Source of the DNA: an uncultured Oscillospiraceae bacterium
GTDB lineage: Bacteria > Bacillota > Clostridia > Oscillospirales > Ruminococcaceae
Direction of reading: 5' to 3'
DNA: 64,000 nt
Assembly: GCA_934438055.1 (NCBI GenBank)
Contig: CAKSAY010000001.1
Location: forward strand, 72,614 to 136,613
The notes beneath the pieces are model-generated. The model ran no database searches, was not told where the DNA came from, and saw only the letters and a list, made by a program, of their open reading frames with translations. The position numbers and the translations under genes were made by a program. Of the stretch, positions 17,754 to 27,029 are shown piece after piece; the stretch's first letter is position 1, and each line of letters begins with the position of its first letter.

Positions 17754-18281
17754 CTAGGGTTCTTTTATAGCAGAAACCTGATCAAGCGAAAGCTCCACCA
17801 TAGTTTCCCGTCCCAACATAGAGACTGTAACGCCGACTTTATTATGCTCCACATCCACAGACGCAACTGTTCCCGTAAAGCCCTCTAAAGTGCCGTCAAT
17901 AATCTTAACTAAATCGCCTTTCGCATAATCAACCTCAATGCGTTTTTCCTCAACGCCAAGAGATTCAATCTCTGCTTTGGTCAATGGAATCGGTTTAGAG
18001 CCGGGACCAACAAAACCGGTCACGCCGCGAATATTCCTCACAACATACCATGAATCATCAGTCATGACCATTTTCACCATCACATAGCTGGGAAAAAGCT
18101 TACGCTCAACCTCTCGTTTTTTGCCATCTTTAATTTCCTCCACGATTTCAGTGGGAACTTTAACGACCTCAATCAAATCATGAAGTTGACGGCTCTCAAC
18201 CGCCTTTTCAATGTTCTGCGCAACCTTGTTCTCATACCCGGAATAGGTATGCACCACATACCACTTTGCGGTATCCGACAT
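17754..18281 (-). CDS. nusG: Transcription termination/antitermination factor NusG
   Basis: About 175 residues: the NGN domain (WYVVHTYSGYENKVAQ, then the conserved YVMVKMVMTDDSWYVVRNIRG-like strand and TGFVG) and a KOW domain (GDLVKIIDGTLEGFTGTV). It binds RNA polymerase and couples transcription with translation. The ATG at 18281 has GGAGGG nine bases upstream, whereas an ATG three codons earlier abuts it. Lies between secE and rplK, the near-universal order. Confidence 0.97.
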   Translation of the reverse strand: MSDTAKWYVVHTYSGYENKVAQNIEKAVESRQLHDLIEVVKVPTEIVEEIKDGKKREVERKLFPSYVMVKMVMTDDSWYVVRNIRGVTGFVGPGSKPIPLTKAEIESLGVEEKRIEVDYAKGDLVKIIDGTLEGFTGTVASVDVEHNKVGVTVSMLGRETMVELSLDQVSAIKEP

Positions 18282-18309
18282 GGTATTCATCCCTCCGTCA
18301 TCATTTCAA

Positions 18310-18588
18310 TTAGCCAAAGTTGCCAAATGCCAAGCTAATGAGTCCGTTAAAAATAAAGTCTAACACCACCACAAAAATGCAAACCAAAATGATTGTAATA
18401 ATGACAACAATCGTGCTATGAAATACCTTTTTTTTGGTTGGCCAAACAACTTTTTTCAACTCATTTTTTAGATCCTTAAAATAACGACCGATGCGCTTGA
18501 AAAATCCGGGGTTTTTCCCCTTTTTTTTGGCCTTATCCTTTGCCTTCACGGTCTTTTCCTTTTCCGCGTCAGCTTTCTTTTTAGCCAT
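18310..18588 (-). CDS. secE: Preprotein translocase subunit SecE
   Basis: 92 residues with a lysine-rich N-terminus, the signature RYFKDLKNELKKVVWPTKKK near residues 37-56, and one C-terminal transmembrane helix (VVIITIILVCIFVVVLDFIF). It clamps SecY in the translocon. Preceded by rpmG and followed by nusG. Confidence 0.96.
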   Translation of the reverse strand: MAKKKADAEKEKTVKAKDKAKKKGKNPGFFKRIGRYFKDLKNELKKVVWPTKKKVFHSTIVVIITIILVCIFVVVLDFIFNGLISLAFGNFG

Positions 18589-18606
18589 TCTTCACTCCAC
18601 CTTTCG

Positions 18607-18756
18607 TTATTTCGTTTCCTTGTGTAATGTATGCTTGCGGCAAAAACGACAGTATTTATTCATTTCAAGTCTATCCGGATCGTTTTTCTTGTTTTTCATT
18701 GTGTTGTAATTCCGCTGTTTACATTCTGTGCAAGCCAATGTAACTTTTACTCTCAC
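18607..18756 (-). CDS. rpmG: 50S ribosomal protein L33
   Basis: 49 residues from a GTG start with AGGAGG seven bases upstream. Two zinc-ribbon pairs are seen (CTEC and CRFC), with the conserved [17 protein letters not shown] core and a [14 protein letters not shown] end, so this is the zinc-binding (C+) form of L33. First gene of the secE-nusG-ribosomal cluster. A longer open frame extends upstream but has no supporting start signal. Confidence 0.95.
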   Translation of the reverse strand: MRVKVTLACTECKQRNYNTMKNKKNDPDRLEMNKYCRFCRKHTLHKETK

Positions 18757-18845
18757 TTCGGCACCTCCTACGTCAGTCTGACTGTTTCTGCCTCCCTCAA
18801 AAGAGATTTTTCCAAAAAAATAAACCCTTCCTAGAGGTATATTTA

Positions 18846-18874
18846 ATAATACCACAACTTAACAGACAAGTCAA
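18846..18874 (-). promoter_or_regulatory. Promoter of rpmG-secE-nusG-rpl operon
   Basis: Minus-strand TTGACT and TATTAT with a 17-base spacer, about 90 bases before the rpmG GTG. Confidence 0.75.
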
Positions 18875-18916
18875 GGAATAAATACGATAAAATTTCCCTT
18901 TTTGCATGCAAACTTC

Positions 18917-18945
18917 TTGTTTTTCTTTCATATATATGATATTAT
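18917..18945 (+). promoter_or_regulatory. Divergent promoter of ddl
   Basis: TTGTTT and TATTAT separated by 17 bases, about 60 bases before the ddl TTG start. It is back to back with the rpmG promoter. Confidence 0.5.
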
Positions 18946-19004
18946 ATTTTTCATACGCTTTCTTTATTAATGAAAACAAACAAGCGAATATTGGAGGAAT
19001 TAAA

Positions 19005-20066
19005 TTGACGCAAAAGCAAGCAATCGCTGTTTTATTTGGCGGCATGTCATCTGAATACGAAATTTCACTTTTATCTGCCGGTTCGGTAATTAAACAGATT
19101 CCAAAAGACAGGTATGAAACCATCTGCATTGGCATCACCAAACAAGGCCGTTGGCTTCGTTACATAGGCCCTATCGAAAAAATTGAAAATGACACTTGGC
19201 ATGAAGACGCTAACTGCGTCCGTGCAATGATTAGCGCCGACCGTTCTGAAAAAGGGATTCTTCAGTTTGAAAAAGACGGCTCTCTTTCTCTTTTAAAAGT
19301 GGATTGCATCCTACCCGTCCTGCACGGAAAAAACGGCGAGGATGGCACCATGCAAGGTTTGCTGTCTCTTTCTGGCATTCCCTATGTGGGATGTGATACA
19401 TTAAGCTCTGCCGTTTGTATGGATAAATCAGTCACCCATGTGATCCTTGAAAATGCAGGAATCCGCTGCGCTAAATGGAAACTGATTTTAAAAGAAGATG
19501 CAAAAACTCTTTCGGAAAAACTAGAAAAAATTGTGCAGGAGCTATCCTTTCCGCTCTTTATTAAACCTGCAAACAGCGGTTCATCTGTTGGAATATCCAG
19601 GGCGGAAGATATGCACGCTCTAAAAGAAGGAATTGCGCTTGCTTTTGCGCATGACAACAAGGTGGTTGTTGAAGAAGAAATTCAGGGTGCTGAAGTTGAA
19701 TGCGCCGTTTTAGAACGCGGCAAACCATATGCCTCCGTTTTAGGACAGATTAAGCCATGCAACTCTTTCTACGATTATCAAGCGAAATATCAAGGTGATT
19801 CAGAACTCATCATTCCTGCTCTTTTAGATGAGCAAACGACGGCTGCCGTGCAACAAAATGCCGTGAATGCATTTTGTGTATTAGGATGTCGTGGCCTTGC
19901 TAGAGTAGACTTTTTTGTGACAAAAGACAATCAGGTGGTTTTAAACGAAGTAAACACCCTCCCCGGCTTTACTGCTATTAGTATGTATCCTAAGCTGTGG
20001 CAGCAAAGCGGCTTAGCGTATGCCGACTTAATCGACACACTGATTCAACAGGCAATCAAACACTAG
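19005..20066 (+). CDS. ddl: D-alanine--D-alanine ligase
   Basis: 353 residues from a TTG start with GGAGG seven bases upstream; an open frame further upstream has no ribosome site. ATP-grasp features: the N-terminal VLFGGMSSEYEISL, then VLHGKNGEDGTMQG, FIKPANSGSSVGIS, the omega-loop FYDYQAKYQGDSELIIPA, and the metal-binding VNTLPGFTAISMYPKLW. The Lys-Tyr pair in the omega loop fits D-Ala-D-Ala rather than vancomycin-type D-Ala-D-Lac ligation. It supplies the terminal dipeptide of peptidoglycan precursors; murI follows 19 bases later, so two D-amino-acid steps of cell-wall synthesis are coupled. Confidence 0.95.
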   Translation: MTQKQAIAVLFGGMSSEYEISLLSAGSVIKQIPKDRYETICIGITKQGRWLRYIGPIEKIENDTWHEDANCVRAMISADRSEKGILQFEKDGSLSLLKVDCILPVLHGKNGEDGTMQGLLSLSGIPYVGCDTLSSAVCMDKSVTHVILENAGIRCAKWKLILKEDAKTLSEKLEKIVQELSFPLFIKPANSGSSVGISRAEDMHALKEGIALAFAHDNKVVVEEEIQGAEVECAVLERGKPYASVLGQIKPCNSFYDYQAKYQGDSELIIPALLDEQTTAAVQQNAVNAFCVLGCRGLARVDFFVTKDNQVVLNEVNTLPGFTAISMYPKLWQQSGLAYADLIDTLIQQAIKH

Positions 20067-20085
20067 AAAACAGGAGGAAAAATGG

Positions 20086-20898
20086 ATGGATAATCGTCCG
20101 ATTGGCGTCTTCGACTCCGGATTGGGAGGGCTCACCGCCGTTAAAGAATTAATCACTCTTTTGCCAAATGAAGACATTGTTTATTTTGGTGACACAGGTC
20201 GGGTTCCTTATGGAACCAAAAGTCGACAAACAATATGTAAATATGCTCGTCAAGACATTGCTCTGCTCAAACAATATGGCGTCAAGATGATTCTGGCAGC
20301 GTGCGGAACAGTAAGCTCTATCTTTCCCGCCGAAGATGTGAAGAAATTATCTGTTTTATTTTCAGGCGTGCTGCTGCCTGCGGTGCAACAAGCTTGTGCT
20401 GCCAGCAAGACAAAAACAATCGGTGTTTTGGGAACACCGGCAACCATTCACAGCGGCGCATATGCAGAAGCTATCCGAACAATCTGCCCACACGCCAACA
20501 TTATCGGTGTGCCCTGCCCGCTTTTTGTCCCTTTGGTGGAAAACGGCTATGTTGATAAAGACAATCGCATAACAAGGCTTGTAGCTGCGGAGTATCTCAG
20601 TGCATTTGACAATCTTCCGGTTGACACCGTCATTTTAGGTTGTACCCATTTCCCGCTATTAAAAGACATCATAGCGGATATTGTCGGACAAAAGATAACA
20701 CTAATCGACCCCGGAAAAGAGGCGGCCGGACACGCCGCCGCGCAGCTTGCGGCAAATGATATGTTAACAGATTCTTTGCAAAAAGGCAGCATAAGGTTTC
20801 TGGTAAGTGATGATATTGAAAGCTTTCAAAATAATGCGCAAAAGTTTTTAGGAAGAAAACTCGAGGGTGAAATAAAGCAGGTGGCCGCTGAATGCTAA
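20086..20898 (+). CDS. murI: Glutamate racemase
   Basis: 270 residues. It opens GVFDSGLGGLTAVKEL, with the first catalytic cysteine in ILAACGTVSS and the second in ILGCTHFPLL. It makes D-glutamate for peptidoglycan by the two-cysteine, cofactor-independent mechanism. The first site departs from the usual ACNTA: the Asn that follows the cysteine is Gly here, which is worth noting because that residue helps hold the substrate. All other landmarks (DTGRVPYGTK, ITLIDPG) are in place. GGAGG lies upstream. The stop overlaps the next gene by seven bases. Confidence 0.9.
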   Translation: MDNRPIGVFDSGLGGLTAVKELITLLPNEDIVYFGDTGRVPYGTKSRQTICKYARQDIALLKQYGVKMILAACGTVSSIFPAEDVKKLSVLFSGVLLPAVQQACAASKTKTIGVLGTPATIHSGAYAEAIRTICPHANIIGVPCPLFVPLVENGYVDKDNRITRLVAAEYLSAFDNLPVDTVILGCTHFPLLKDIIADIVGQKITLIDPGKEAAGHAAAQLAANDMLTDSLQKGSIRFLVSDDIESFQNNAQKFLGRKLEGEIKQVAAEC

Positions 20899-21317
20899 AA
20901 CAGGCAGTTTATATTAAAATCCTTACGACTACCCAAACGCCGGACGGTCAAAAGGATTCTATGGAATTGGATACACAGGGCCATTTAACTTTAGAAGAAA
21001 AAGAAGTACGTCTACGATATGATGTATATGAAGACGGAATAAAAAAGACTTCCACCGTTCACTATGACGGTAATAAAACAGTGACACTGCACAGCGACAG
21101 TCAAATGCAATATTACCTGAAATTGCAAAAAGATGACACAACAACAAATCGAATATACTCTTTTGGATATGAAATGTTGCTGCATGTGTTTACTACGCAT
21201 CTTTCTTTTGAATTTAACAAACAAAGTGGTTTCATCTTGCTGCAATACGACTTAATATCGAATGATCAAATCCTAACAACCAATCAGATTCGAATCGAGA
21301 CAGCGGTCAAAGATTGA
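20892..21317 (+). CDS. DUF1934 beta-barrel protein, YwiB-like
   Basis: 141 residues, mostly predicted beta strands (alternating YEDGIKKTSTVHYDGNKTVTLHS). Signature elements of the DUF1934/YwiB calycin-like family are an early I..QT.DG..D..EL...G, then a central RYD.YE....K and F.FEM...H. In Bacillus, ywiB lies just before argS, as here. Biochemical role unknown. It overlaps murI by seven bases. Confidence 0.75.
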   Translation: MLKQAVYIKILTTTQTPDGQKDSMELDTQGHLTLEEKEVRLRYDVYEDGIKKTSTVHYDGNKTVTLHSDSQMQYYLKLQKDDTTTNRIYSFGYEMLLHVFTTHLSFEFNKQSGFILLQYDLISNDQILTTNQIRIETAVKD

Positions 21318-21423
21318 CTGTGTTTTCCCGGCATATCTATATTTGCAACTAAAAATAGACAACTGTAAAATCTCATAGACAATAATAATAAAAGATAAAA
21401 TTTTTAAGTGGAGGAATACCAAA

Positions 21424-23121
21424 ATGAATGAATGTGCAAACCCAATGCAGGATGTTATGCAATCGCTGCGTAATATCATTGTGCAGGCTGTGGAAAAAGC
21501 CGTAGATAACGGAGAGCTTACGAAAAAACCCGTACCGGATTTCACCATTGAAATTCCTGCGGACACAAAAAACGGGGATTTTGCATGTAATATTGCCATG
21601 GCCTCTGCCAAAACCTATCACCAATCGCCCCGTGCTATTGCCTCTGCAATTGCAGACTGCCTTGATTTAACCGCATCCGCTTTCACGCACTGCGAAATTG
21701 CCGGACCCGGATTTATGAACTTTTTTCTCCATCCATCATGGTTTGACAAGGTGGTTGAAAAGGTTTTGCAAGAAAAGAAGAACTATGGAAAAAGCAATGT
21801 GGGAAAACACCAAAAGGTCATGGTTGAATTCGTTTCGGCAAACCCCACAGGGCCTATGCACATTGGCAATGCCCGTGGTGGTGCAATGGGCAACTGCTTA
21901 GCCTCCATCTTAGAAACTGTCGGTTATGATGTCACACGAGAGTTCTATGTCAATGACGCAGGAAATCAAATTGAAAAATTTGCAATATCGCTCGAAGTCC
22001 GTTATCTACAACTCTTCTATGGCGAAGAAAAAATTCTCCTCCCGGAAGACGCCTATCAAGGCGCCGATATCACTGCACACGCCCGCAACTTTGCCGAAAT
22101 CTATCATGATAAATATCTGCACACCGGCAGCGAAGAAAGGAAGAAAGCATTAGTTGATTATGCGCTTCCGCTGAACATTCAAAAGCTGCAATCTGACCTT
22201 GGAAAATACCGCATTGTCTATGACAAATGGTTTTTTGAGAGCAAACTTCATCAGGATAACACCATTGCAAAAATTGTGGACATTTTAAAAGAAAAAGGAT
22301 TAACCTATGAAAAAGACGGTGCTTTATGGTATAAAGCCACTGCATTTGGTTGCGAAAAGGATGATGTTTTGGTGCGTGCAAATGGAATTCCAACCTATTT
22401 TGCCGCTGATATAGCCTATCACTATAATAAGTTTGCAGTTCGTGGATTTGACAGAGTGATCAACATCTGGGGCGCCGACCATCACGGACACGTGCAGCGT
22501 TTAAAAGGCGCTATGGACGCAATTGGATTGGATGGCGATAAACTTGATATTGTGTTGATGCAGATGGTTCGCCTTGTTCGTAACGGCGCGCCTGTGAAAG
22601 TGAGCAAAAGAACCGGTAAATCCATTACACTCTCCGATCTTTTGGACGAAATTCCCGTTGACGCAGCCTGCTTCTTTTTTAACATGCGGGAGGCAAACAC
22701 GCATTTAGACTTTGACCTGGATTTGGCAGTAGCAGAGTCGTCAGACAACCCTGTCTATTACGTTCAATATGCGCATGCAAGAATCTGCAGCATTTTAAAA
22801 AAGCTGCAAGAGGATGGATTTGAGCCAACATGTGAAGTGAACGGCGAACTGCTGGTTTCGTCAGAAGAAAGAGAGCTCATCCGTCTATTGGCCGGTTTTC
22901 CAAACGAGCTTCTGCAAGCAGCTCATGACTATGACCCCGCGCGAATCACGCGCTGCCTTTTAGATGTTGCGTCACTCTTTCATAAATTCTATAATGCACA
23001 TCGCGTCAAGGGGAATGACCACGCGCTTACACAAAACAGACTAAATCTTTGCCTTGCCGTGAAAGTGGTTTTGCAAAACGGCTTGCACATTTTAAAGATA
23101 ACAGCGCCAGAGACAATGTGA
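21424..23121 (+). CDS. argS: Arginyl-tRNA synthetase
   Basis: 565 residues. The class I HIGH motif reads NPTGPMHIGNARG near residue 141. The KMSKS-loop equivalent reads KVSKRTGKSITL, and DALR-type anticodon helices close the protein (RLNLCLAVKVVLQNGLHIL). The N-terminal Add1 domain is present. GTGGAGG lies ahead of the start. The 106-base gap before it shows no T-box features. The stop codon is one base before the next ATG. Confidence 0.96.
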   Translation: MNECANPMQDVMQSLRNIIVQAVEKAVDNGELTKKPVPDFTIEIPADTKNGDFACNIAMASAKTYHQSPRAIASAIADCLDLTASAFTHCEIAGPGFMNFFLHPSWFDKVVEKVLQEKKNYGKSNVGKHQKVMVEFVSANPTGPMHIGNARGGAMGNCLASILETVGYDVTREFYVNDAGNQIEKFAISLEVRYLQLFYGEEKILLPEDAYQGADITAHARNFAEIYHDKYLHTGSEERKKALVDYALPLNIQKLQSDLGKYRIVYDKWFFESKLHQDNTIAKIVDILKEKGLTYEKDGALWYKATAFGCEKDDVLVRANGIPTYFAADIAYHYNKFAVRGFDRVINIWGADHHGHVQRLKGAMDAIGLDGDKLDIVLMQMVRLVRNGAPVKVSKRTGKSITLSDLLDEIPVDAACFFFNMREANTHLDFDLDLAVAESSDNPVYYVQYAHARICSILKKLQEDGFEPTCEVNGELLVSSEERELIRLLAGFPNELLQAAHDYDPARITRCLLDVASLFHKFYNAHRVKGNDHALTQNRLNLCLAVKVVLQNGLHILKITAPETM

Positions 23122-23122
23122 T

Positions 23123-24436
23123 ATGAATCCATTAACAAAATTTATAGATGCATATCAAGATAACTACGCTCGCTTTCATATGCCCGGTCACAAAGGAAAC
23201 TGCGCCTTTTTAGAGCCCTTAGGGGGAAAAAGAGATATAACCGAAATTACCCATGCCGATGATCTCTATCATGCCCACGGCTGTATTGAAGCAGTGGAAC
23301 GAGGATTTTCTGCCTATTATGAAACAGAGAGCATTATTAGCGCATGCGGTTCCACACTCTGCATTCAAACCATGCTCGCTCTGTTGGCAGACAGAGAAAT
23401 TCTAGCTGTTCGTAATGCGCATAGCGCTTTCATGAACGGTTGTGCACTATGTGGAATACAACCCAAATGGCTCCCTCCAATAATCAATCCAAAAACAGGG
23501 CTTATCGCTCCTGCGACAGCTCTGCAAATAGAAAATTGTCTGAACAAGTACCCTGATGTCAGCGCTGTATACATCACCTCTCCTGATTATTACGGGCAAA
23601 CTGCAAATTTGCAAGAAATTGCACAGCTGTGTTGTGACAGAGGCATTTTGCTGGCTGTTGACAATGCACATGGAGCCCATTTGCACACCCTCTCTCCATC
23701 ACAGCACCCCATTGCGCAGGGCGCGCACCTATGCTGTGACAGTCTTCACAAAACCCTGCCTTCTCTCACCGGCGCCGCTTTGCTTCACGCAAAAAAGGGA
23801 ACCTTTTCTAGAAAAGAAATGAAGCGAAAGATGGCGCTCTTTGGCTCCACCAGTCCCTCTTATCTCATTATGGAATCCGCCGGTCTGACATTGGATTATT
23901 TAATACAATATGCAGAGGCAGATTGGCAAAAGCTGCAAAAAAAAAGAAATAAACTGATAAAAACTCTTGAAGAAAACGGCTACAAACTCCTGAAAACTGA
24001 ACCCTCAAAACTCACCATTGACGCAAATGCAATAGGGCTAACAGGAAAAGAATTGTTTTTCTGTCTGCACACAGATCACATGGAAGCAGAATACGCAGAC
24101 AATCGCTATGTTGTGCTCATGCTCTCCCCTTTTAACAGTGAAGAAGAACTAAAAAGACTACAAGAGCTCTTGATTTGTCTCCCTAAAAGGGAAACGCTCC
24201 AACAAAATCCAATCACGCAAATATCCTCTCCTAACATCGTTTTGCCGCTGCGAGACGCTGTTTTTCATTCAAGTGTTTCTGTTTTAGTTGAGCAGGCTGT
24301 TGGCAACATCAGTGCAGATAATCTATTTACCTGTCCGCCGGGAATTCCAATTCTTTTAGCAGGCGAAAAAGTCACTCCAAATATTGCCGATATCCTAAAA
24401 GGGACTGGAATCAAAAGAGTAAATGTGATAAAATAA
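23123..24436 (+). CDS. PLP-dependent Orn/Lys/Arg-type decarboxylase, YaaO-like
   Basis: 437 residues with a type I aminotransferase fold. It opens YARFHMPGHKGN, then DITEITHADDLYHA, then AVDNAHGAH, and the PLP lysine in CDSLHKTLPSLTGAALLH. The C-terminal wing includes CPPGIPILLAGE. This is the small clostridial/Bacillus branch that includes YaaO and arginine decarboxylase SpeA. The substrate (arginine, lysine or ornithine) cannot be read from sequence. Position beside the c-di-AMP receptor and holB matches the Bacillus yaaO-yaaQ-holB neighbourhood, though tmk and yaaR are missing. Confidence 0.85.
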   Translation: MNPLTKFIDAYQDNYARFHMPGHKGNCAFLEPLGGKRDITEITHADDLYHAHGCIEAVERGFSAYYETESIISACGSTLCIQTMLALLADREILAVRNAHSAFMNGCALCGIQPKWLPPIINPKTGLIAPATALQIENCLNKYPDVSAVYITSPDYYGQTANLQEIAQLCCDRGILLAVDNAHGAHLHTLSPSQHPIAQGAHLCCDSLHKTLPSLTGAALLHAKKGTFSRKEMKRKMALFGSTSPSYLIMESAGLTLDYLIQYAEADWQKLQKKRNKLIKTLEENGYKLLKTEPSKLTIDANAIGLTGKELFFCLHTDHMEAEYADNRYVVLMLSPFNSEEELKRLQELLICLPKRETLQQNPITQISSPNIVLPLRDAVFHSSVSVLVEQAVGNISADNLFTCPPGIPILLAGEKVTPNIADILKGTGIKRVNVIK

Positions 24437-24487
24437 AAGTGTGCCTTTTCAATATGAGTCTTAAATAGATAATCCAGGAGGTTTAGC

Positions 24488-24811
24488 ATGAAGCTCATTT
24501 ATGCAATTGTAAACAGTGATGATTCTTCCACTGTTGTCTCATCCTTAAGCAAAGAGGGTTACTACGCCACAAAACTTTCCTCAACGGGAAGCTTTCTTAT
24601 GTCCGGCAACATAACGCTCATGATTGCTACGGAAGATGTTAAGGTAGATAAAGCAATCGAAATCATCAAACAGCATTCTAAAAAGCGCAAACAAACCGTC
24701 CCCTCCGCCTCTAGCTATGGAATGGGAATGTATGAACCCTTTCCTATTGAAGTGACAGTGGGAGGCGCTACAATTTTTGTGACAAATATAGAGAGATTTG
24801 AAAAAGTATAA
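24488..24811 (+). CDS. darA: Cyclic-di-AMP receptor, DarA/PstA (YaaQ) family
   Basis: 107 residues, a P-II-like fold: MKLIYAIVNSDDSSTVVSSL, then a GYYATKLSSTGSFLMSGN loop and the extended KKRKQTV..P..... loop, ending VTVGGATIFVTNIERFEKV. The family binds c-di-AMP as a trimer and signals in osmotic/wall homeostasis. CAGGAGG precedes the start. The TAA overlaps the next ATG (TAATGG). Confidence 0.92.
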   Translation: MKLIYAIVNSDDSSTVVSSLSKEGYYATKLSSTGSFLMSGNITLMIATEDVKVDKAIEIIKQHSKKRKQTVPSASSYGMGMYEPFPIEVTVGGATIFVTNIERFEKV

Positions 24812-25755
24812 TGGCCTATGAATTTTATGGAAATGAAAGCGTTTTGCAGCTTTTAACTGACTCGCTTTCGAAAAACAGGCTCGCGCACGCCTATTTGTTT
24901 TATGGCGAAAAGGGCTTGGGAAAGTGCACATTGGCAATTCAATTTGCCCAAGCAATTCTCTGCAAATGCAATGACGCACCCTGTCACCACTGTGTTAGCT
25001 GCAACAAAATTAAAAAAAATATTCATCCTGATTGCACAATCTTGGGCGGTGAAACAGGAAAAAACCAATTTCATGCCGAAACCATTCGAGAGATGCGCTC
25101 GCAGGCTTTTGTGATGCCGAATGAAAGTGCTTATCGTGTGTTTATTCTTCAAAACGTGCAGGCAATGTCGCAAACTGCCGCCAATGCGCTTTTAAAGATT
25201 TTAGAAGAACCTCCCAAAAATGTAATTTTTCTCTTAACCTGTCAGGATAAATCCTCGCTTTTGCAAACCATAAGTTCTCGCTGCTTGCCTATACGCATAG
25301 CCCCGGTTTCCCCCGCATTGTGCAAACAAGCAGTTTTGAGTAGTCTGGGTGAATCCACTGAAAATTTAGAACAAATCATACGTTTGTGCGATGGAAGCAT
25401 AGGACAAGCGCTATTCTGGATACAAGATGAGAAAGGGAGAGCAGCTTTTACAATCATGCAAAAGCTGTCCGAAGCGTTATGCACCGGAGATGAGTTAAAC
25501 ATTCTGCAGGCATTAGCGCCTTTAGAACAAGACGCTATGCTCTTTGAGGAAGTTTTGCTCTGTTTAAAGCGCAGATTCAGAGCTGCCTTGCAAAATCGCT
25601 TTGCGCAAACAGGCCAAAATGATCGACTTTCCTCGTCTCTCTCTCTGCGCCAAATCATAAAAGACATCGAATGTGTGCAGAGGCTTGAGCGTGCTTTGCA
25701 GCAAAACGCAAATCTCCGTTTAGCAGCTACATGGTTAAGCGCAAATTTGAAGTAA
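24811..25755 (+). CDS. holB: DNA polymerase III delta-prime subunit
   Basis: 314 residues of clamp-loader AAA+ fold. FYGEKGLGKCTLAIQFA is the Walker A-like loop, with Cys where Ser/Thr usually follows the lysine. A zinc module of four cysteines follows (CKCNDAPCHHCVSC), then ANALLKILEEPPKNVIFLL (sensor region) and ISSRC (SRC motif). Loads the sliding clamp with tau/gamma and delta. It overlaps darA by one base, and yaaT follows, the conserved Gram-positive order. Confidence 0.93.
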   Translation: MAYEFYGNESVLQLLTDSLSKNRLAHAYLFYGEKGLGKCTLAIQFAQAILCKCNDAPCHHCVSCNKIKKNIHPDCTILGGETGKNQFHAETIREMRSQAFVMPNESAYRVFILQNVQAMSQTAANALLKILEEPPKNVIFLLTCQDKSSLLQTISSRCLPIRIAPVSPALCKQAVLSSLGESTENLEQIIRLCDGSIGQALFWIQDEKGRAAFTIMQKLSEALCTGDELNILQALAPLEQDAMLFEEVLLCLKRRFRAALQNRFAQTGQNDRLSSSLSLRQIIKDIECVQRLERALQQNANLRLAATWLSANLK

Positions 25756-25781
25756 ACCCCTCCGTTTAAAAGGAGTTCATT

Positions 25782-26627
25782 ATGATAGAAGTTATTGGAA
25801 TACGTTTTAAACACAGTGCAAAAATATATTACTTTTCGCCCAACCACAAGCAACTAAAAGTAGGTGATAAAGTAATTGCAGCCTCCCCGCATGGAACAGC
25901 ATGCGGAGAAGTGGTTGTTGCCAACCAAAACATAGACGAGCGCTCTTTGCAATTCTCCATTCAACCTATCATTAGAATTGCAAACGAGCAAGATCTCGAA
26001 AATAATAGACAAAACGAGCAAAAGGAAAAGGAAGCGTTTACTGTGTGCGAACAGCAAATTCAAAAGCACAAGCTTTCAATGAAACTGGTCAGCGTTGAAT
26101 ATACGCTGGATAAAAATAAATTGCTCTTTTATTTTACATCAGACGGAAGAGTTGATTTCCGTGCGCTTGTGAAGGATCTAGCCGGAATTTTTCATACAAG
26201 AATCGAACTGCGTCAAATTGGCGTTAGAGATGAGGCCAGAATGCTTGGAGGGTTTGGTATTTGCGGGCGAAACTTTTGCTGTTCCGGCTTTTTAGAACAT
26301 TTCCACCCCGTTTCAATAAAAATGGCTAAAGAGCAAAATCTTTCCCTAAATCCAGCAAAAATCTCAGGCGCCTGTGGGAGATTAATGTGCTGCCTAAAAT
26401 ATGAACAAGATACCTATGAAAAATGCGCTAAATCCTCGCCGCGAATCGGCAGTATGGTCTCTACTCCTAATGGAATGGGTACTGTGGTAGACGGAAATGT
26501 GTTAACCGGCTTTTATCAGGTGCGTATGCAGTCCTCTCCGGACGCGCCTCCGTCTACGTTTCATAGAGATGTTTTAAAGCCCTCTAAACTGCAAAATCCG
26601 CATTCACCTAAGCGCAACCCAAAATAA
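25782..26627 (+). CDS. yaaT: PSP1 C-terminal domain protein YaaT (RicT)
   Basis: 281 residues. PSP1 domain signatures are KIYYFSPN, VIAASPHGTACGEVV, KLLFYFTSDGRVDFRALVKD and the cysteine-rich block GGFGICGRNFCCSGFLE..GACGRLMCCLKYE. In Bacillus this is RicT, part of the Fe-S-bearing RicA-RicF-RicT complex that affects RNA maturation by RNase Y and sporulation. The C-terminal Lys/Pro-rich tail is short. The start follows AAAGGAG. Confidence 0.92.
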   Translation: MIEVIGIRFKHSAKIYYFSPNHKQLKVGDKVIAASPHGTACGEVVVANQNIDERSLQFSIQPIIRIANEQDLENNRQNEQKEKEAFTVCEQQIQKHKLSMKLVSVEYTLDKNKLLFYFTSDGRVDFRALVKDLAGIFHTRIELRQIGVRDEARMLGGFGICGRNFCCSGFLEHFHPVSIKMAKEQNLSLNPAKISGACGRLMCCLKYEQDTYEKCAKSSPRIGSMVSTPNGMGTVVDGNVLTGFYQVRMQSSPDAPPSTFHRDVLKPSKLQNPHSPKRNPK

Positions 26628-27029
26628 AAATGGCAGCCATTATTGCTACAAAAGATTGGACAATGAGATGAAATCCCTCACGGATGGTGCAAAGCGTCTG
26701 CGCAGCCCCCTGATGCATTGACAAACAAACATTTTTGCGAATTCCTCCATACACTGTCCCATTTGTGTTTCTTAACAGATGTGCTCGCAGTCTTTCCTCA
26801 GAACAACTCTTCAGATGAAAGATTGCGGCTTGGTTTAAACGGGCAAAAAACAAGGCCCTCAAAAGCGTAAAGCAATTGGCTTGTCCCCCCTCACAATTGC
26901 GTCTATCTGTAGCTGTCTCAGCAGCATTTTGCTTATGTCTTCTTTTATTATGTAAAGTTTTTTCGCTTAAAAAAATAAAATATTATAAAAACTCGAATCT
27001 TTATTTGAGGAAATTCTTCTTTTTACCAC
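26628..27029. other. Gene-poor stretch after yaaT
   Basis: No gene I would defend. On the minus strand an open frame (26608-26862, TTG start, 84 residues, one C-terminal hydrophobic stretch) overlaps the end of yaaT by about 20 bases. It has no ribosome site and no recognisable family; it may be chance. The plus strand contains a hydrophobic run without a start. Confidence 0.4.

Noticed and set aside
19005..20066. Vancomycin-resistance type D-Ala-D-Lac ligase
   Set aside because: The omega loop has the Lys-Tyr pair of ordinary D-Ala-D-Ala ligases and the neighbours are housekeeping genes.
26608..26862. Small membrane protein on the minus strand after yaaT
   Set aside because: TTG start without a ribosome site, overlap with the yaaT end and no recognisable family; kept only as a note.
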